Source of the DNA: an uncultured Acidimicrobiales bacterium
GTDB taxonomy: Bacteria > Actinomycetota > Acidimicrobiia > Acidimicrobiales > Aldehydirespiratoraceae
Direction of reading: 5' to 3'
NCBI GenBank assembly: GCA_938091985.1
Contig: CALKOE010000189.1
Location: 1-5,384, forward strand
Length of the DNA stretch: 5,384 nucleotides
This document shows, one piece after another, positions 3,841 to 5,384 of the stretch. Made by a program: the position numbers and the translations under genes. Numbering within the stretch: the stretch's first letter is position 1; each line of letters opens with the position of its first letter. The notes beneath the pieces were generated by a model that saw nothing but the letters and a program-made list of their open reading frames with translations, did no database searches and was not told the origin of the DNA.

Positions 3841-5384
3841 TCAGCCGGCGAGGTAGAGACGGGCGAGGAAGGCGGCCATTTGTTCGCGGGTGACGAGTCC
3901 GTCGGGGGCGTAGGTGGTGGGGCCGGTGCCGGTCGTGATTCCGAGTCCGTAGATGCGGGCGATGGAGTCTTTGGCGAATGAGGTGTTCGAGACGTCGGTG
4001 AACGGTGTGCCAACGATCGGCGCGGCCGAACCGGTCATCGATTCGTAGAGTCGGGCGAGGAAGGCAGCCATCTGTTCGCGAGTCACGAGATCGGCAGGTG
4101 CGTAGGTCGTCGGCGAGGTTCCGTTCGTCACGCCGAGGTTGAAGATGCACGTGATCTCCGCCCGTGCAAACGATGTGCTCGACACGTCGACGAACGGATC
4201 GGGCGTCGTGTCACACGAGGGCGTGACGATCGGTGCCGCTACCTGGAAACCTGCGGTGTCCGAATGAGAGAAGTCGTCGGTGTCGAAGACGGTGAGCGTG
4301 ACGGTGCCCGTGGTGTCGGCGAGGCACGAGATGCTCGGTGTGGTGGTGTCGTCATCGACGAGCGTGCATCCGGGCGGTGGGTCGGACCATTGCATGAACG
4401 AGATTGCGCCCCAGGCATCGTCAGAAGCTGAGCCGTCGAACGTGGCACTGGTCGCCGTGGGCGATCCGACGTCGGGCCCGGCTTCGGCAACCAAGGCATC
4501 TTCTGCGTACCAAAGGGCGTCGTCGCCGTCGTAGTGCACCGAGACGGCCATGCGCCCGTCGGGCAGCCATGCTGCGCCGAAGTCGGTTGTGTCCCAGACG
4601 GCGTCGGAGCCGTTGTAGGCCTCGTCCTGTGGTTGCTGGAACGCGGGAACGATGTCTTCTGCGGTCCATTCGCCGCCTGGCTTGCGCAGCGAGAGCGCGA
4701 ACGTGCCCGCCCGGTTGCAGTCGGTCCAGAGAATGAAGACGCTCCCGCCGTCGAGCAGCAAGGCGGGCCGAGCGCACCCGCGGTCGCGTTCGGCGATGTG
4801 GCGATCGGCGCGGTCCCACTCGAGCGTCCACTCGGTGCCATCGCGCCATGCGAGCAGATGGTTGCCCTGGTCCGCATCGGCGACCGCCACGACCGGCTCT
4901 CCCAACGCGTCGAGCACCGTCTCGGTGGCAACGAGTGTGTTGCCGGCCGAGTCGTCGTAGATCAGCTCGTCGGTCCACACCCCGGCCGTGCGGGTCGCGA
5001 AGCGCAGTTGGCTGTTGTCGGTGTCGACATAGGAGACGCCGAGATCGCCGGAGGCGAATTCGACGAGGCCGGGGCTCTGGCCGACATCGGTCGACGTGCC
5101 GTCGCCGTCGGCATCGATACGCGAGTCGCTCCACGTGCCGTTCCCGGCTCGACTCGCCAGCCGCAGCTCGTCGTTGTCGGCGTCGTAGTAGGCCACCGCG
5201 GGTCGGCCGTTGGCCCGGATTGCGACTGAGAGTTGGCTGCCGACGTCGGTGGACGTGCCGTCGCCGTTGGCGTCGATGCGGGTGTCGGTCCAGGTGCCGT
5301 TGGTGGCGCGTTCGGCCCAGCGGAGTTCGCGGTTGTCGGCGTCGTAGTAGGCGATGGCGGGCTGCCCGTCGACGATCGCGATAT
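3841..5384 (-). CDS. Surface protein with propeller-like repeats, PKD-like domain and two SLH domains (5'-partial)
   Basis: The frame is open from the right edge to TGA at 3841-3843, giving the last 513 residues. The start lies outside the window, and the GTG at 5196 falls inside a repeat, so it is not the start. Residues 1-295 hold at least five or six units that begin with a strand such as PAIAYYDADNRELRWA or PAVAYYDADNDELRLA and continue to G.W.D..I. The first three are spaced exactly 53 residues apart (P8, P61, L114), the later ones 49-63. This suggests a beta-propeller for carbohydrate or protein binding. Units 1 and 2 carry DANGDGTSTD and DADGDGTSTD loops resembling EF-hand-type calcium sites. 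Residues about 300-384 are PKD/Ig-like (ATFDGSASDD). Residues 395-448 and 459-513 are SLH domains (FVDVSSTSFA, FTDVSNTSFA, each ending VTREQMAAFLARLY), which would attach it to the cell wall polymer. Six Cys (203, 222, 339, 353, 390, 412) could form extracytoplasmic disulphides. A signal peptide is expected upstream but not visible. Confidence 0.88.
   Translation of the reverse strand, partial: IAIVDGQPAIAYYDADNRELRWAERATNGTWTDTRIDANGDGTSTDVGSQLSVAIRANGRPAVAYYDADNDELRLASRAGNGTWSDSRIDADGDGTSTDVGQSPGLVEFASGDLGVSYVDTDNSQLRFATRTAGVWTDELIYDDSAGNTLVATETVLDALGEPVVAVADADQGNHLLAWRDGTEWTLEWDRADRHIAERDRGCARPALLLDGGSVFILWTDCNRAGTFALSLRKPGGEWTAEDIVPAFQQPQDEAYNGSDAVWDTTDFGAAWLPDGRMAVSVHYDGDDALWYAEDALVAEAGPDVGSPTATSATFDGSASDDAWGAISFMQWSDPPPGCTLVDDDTTTPSISCLADTTGTVTLTVFDTDDFSHSDTAGFQVAAPIVTPSCDTTPDPFVDVSSTSFARAEITCIFNLGVTNGTSPTTYAPADLVTREQMAAFLARLYESMTGSAAPIVGTPFTDVSNTSFAKDSIARIYGLGITTGTGPTTYAPDGLVTREQMAAFLARLYLAG
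3844..4200 (-). repeat. Tandem SLH-domain repeat, about 192-nt period
   Basis: Two SLH-coding units lie in tandem. The DNA match is visible, for example gggcgaggaaggcggccat at 3861 against gggcgaggaaggcagccat at 4053, an offset of 192 nt (64 residues). The units keep the F-D-V opening, the G-I/V-T-x-GT turn and the TREQMAAFLARLY end. The first has a Cys (ITCIFNLG) where the second has an Arg (IARIYGLG). Only two units are present, against three in many S-layer proteins. Confidence 0.8.
5041..5384 (-). repeat. 159-nt tandem repeats encoding propeller-like blades
   Basis: Adjacent units match at DNA level with an offset of 159 nt (53 residues): cgtcgtagtagg at 5340-5351 and 5181-5192, and a strongly similar 60-nt stretch at 5241-5300 and 5082-5141. 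Similarity fades for the units encoded further left. The outermost units therefore look like the most recent duplications, and more copies probably continue past the right edge. Confidence 0.75.

Noticed and set aside
3165..4013. Long minus-strand frame across the SDR and the SLH gene end
   Set aside because: It overlaps two well-supported genes. Its His/Asp/Arg-rich translation is antisense noise and it spans the convergent junction.
5194..5196. GTG as the start of the SLH protein
   Set aside because: The frame remains open to the window edge and encodes a full matching blade upstream, so this Val lies inside a repeat.
4534..5229. Plus-strand frame opposite the propeller repeats
   Set aside because: It mirrors the repeat region of a gene with clear domains and has no ribosome binding site or recognisable family.

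Overview
The window is high-GC with strong G/C bias at third codon positions. It carries gene types typical of high-GC Actinobacteria: an AbiEi-like/DUF559 protein, a lipoprotein with a Thr-rich stalk directly after the lipid-anchored Cys, and a secreted repeat protein ending in SLH domains of the 'VTREQMAAFLARLY' type. Together these point to an actinobacterium, most plausibly of the class Acidimicrobiia (Ilumatobacter-like). That placement is inferred from protein style and not from a marker gene. No rRNA, tRNA, CRISPR array, transposase or phage gene was seen.

Layout. (1) Positions 1-1064 hold an orphan AbiEi-like/DUF559 gene on the + strand (57-998). It is bracketed by two copies of a short non-coding repeat (1-33 and 1020-1064), and its stop codon lies inside a perfect 17-bp inverted repeat (981-1031). 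(2) Positions 1062-2013 hold a two-gene minus-strand unit: phosphoglycerate mutase gpmA, then a 63-residue two-helix membrane protein starting 1 nt after the gpmA stop. (3) A 45-nt divergent gap (2014-2058) separates gpmA from a plus-strand pair. That pair is a Thr-rich lipoprotein of unknown function (2059-3006), whose TGA overlaps the ATG of a short-chain dehydrogenase/reductase (3006-3821). (4) From 3841 to the right edge a minus-strand gene converges on the SDR. It encodes the C-terminal 513 residues of a large surface protein: beta-propeller-like repeats, then a PKD-like domain, then two SLH domains. Its N-terminus lies beyond the window.

How it fits together. gpmA is housekeeping glycolysis. 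The lipoprotein and the SDR are very likely co-transcribed and translationally coupled, but nothing in the sequence identifies their substrate. The SLH protein is predicted to sit on the cell surface. Both convergent junctions (gene 1 with the gpmA unit, SDR with the SLH gene) contain a stem-loop able to act as a bidirectional terminator. I see no complete new system. The most unusual element is the palindromic repeat pair flanking the AbiEi-like gene. Next is the surface protein, whose repeats carry acidic loops resembling calcium-binding sites.
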